From NCBI GenBank assembly GCA_013698195.1, contig JACCVK010000092.1, forward strand, positions 1 through 7,948: DNA of 7,948 nucleotides, in the 5' to 3' direction. Below the pieces are notes generated by a model that saw nothing but the letters and a program-made list of their open reading frames with translations, made no database searches and was not told the DNA's origin. The DNA is from Actinomycetota bacterium (GTDB lineage Bacteria; Actinomycetota; Thermoleophilia; Gaiellales; Gaiellaceae). Position numbers and translations under genes: made by a program. Positions 7,899 to 7,948 of this stretch are shown here, one piece after another (the first letter of the stretch is position 1; each line of letters starts with the position of its first letter).

Positions 7899-7948
7899 AG
7901 ATCTAGAGCGGGAAGACCTCGCCCTGGCCGCGTGAGAACGCACGACCG

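Noticed and set aside
7580..7906. 108-codon plus-strand frame running through the 3' part of the Cys-rich gene and the rod element
   Set aside because: It overlaps a much better supported frame and its second half translates the inverted repeat. Copies of such elements are easily miscalled as short hypothetical proteins.
7895..7906. Palindrome CTAGAGATCTAG at the right edge of the rod
   Set aside because: It has only five pairs over a two-base loop and overlaps the outer stem, so I do not count it as a separate site.
7903..7947. Possible C-terminal end of a minus-strand gene (GRAFSRGQGEVFPL then TAG)
   Set aside because: Fourteen codons at the window edge are too few to tell a gene from chance. 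If real, it would be convergent with the Cys-rich gene and the rod would sit between them.

Overview
The window is GC-rich bacterial DNA, densely coding and with long shadow reading frames opposite the real genes. Codon use, GTG starts, a probable leaderless TANNNT promoter and the look of the proteins suggest a high-GC actinomycetote. A deep-branching class such as Thermoleophilia is possible, but that placement is an inference and not something the sequence proves.

The left three quarters is a minus-strand block, read from right to left. It starts with atpD (F1 beta, 5876-4431), then atpC (F1 epsilon, 4421-3990, 9 nt after atpD). A 142-nt spacer with several stem-loops follows. Next is metH (cobalamin-dependent methionine synthase, 3847-212, full length with all four modules). 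Overlapping the metH stop codon is the start of a secreted protein gene (231 to the left edge). It has one frame break near a run of four T and is cut off by the window end.

The right quarter is a plus-strand pair, divergent from atpD. The first gene is a small membrane-anchored helical protein (6021-6509). The second is a secreted cysteine-rich protein (6555-7733) built of repeated Cys-x(8-11)-Cys units, with a cluster of His-containing motifs in its N-terminal half. Neither has a function I can name.

Directly at the stop codon of the second gene lies the most striking object in the window: a 169-nt rod-shaped inverted repeat (7730-7898). I count about 48 base pairs in three stems. Every non-Watson-Crick pair in these stems is G-T on the plus strand, which points to a structured RNA made from that strand. 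Two copies of AGGACGC face each other across its inner loop.

Other points of interest are the split F1 operon (atpD-atpC without atpA and atpG upstream) and the structured metH leader, which fits no riboswitch class I can recognise. The remaining sequence at 7907-7948 is too short to interpret.
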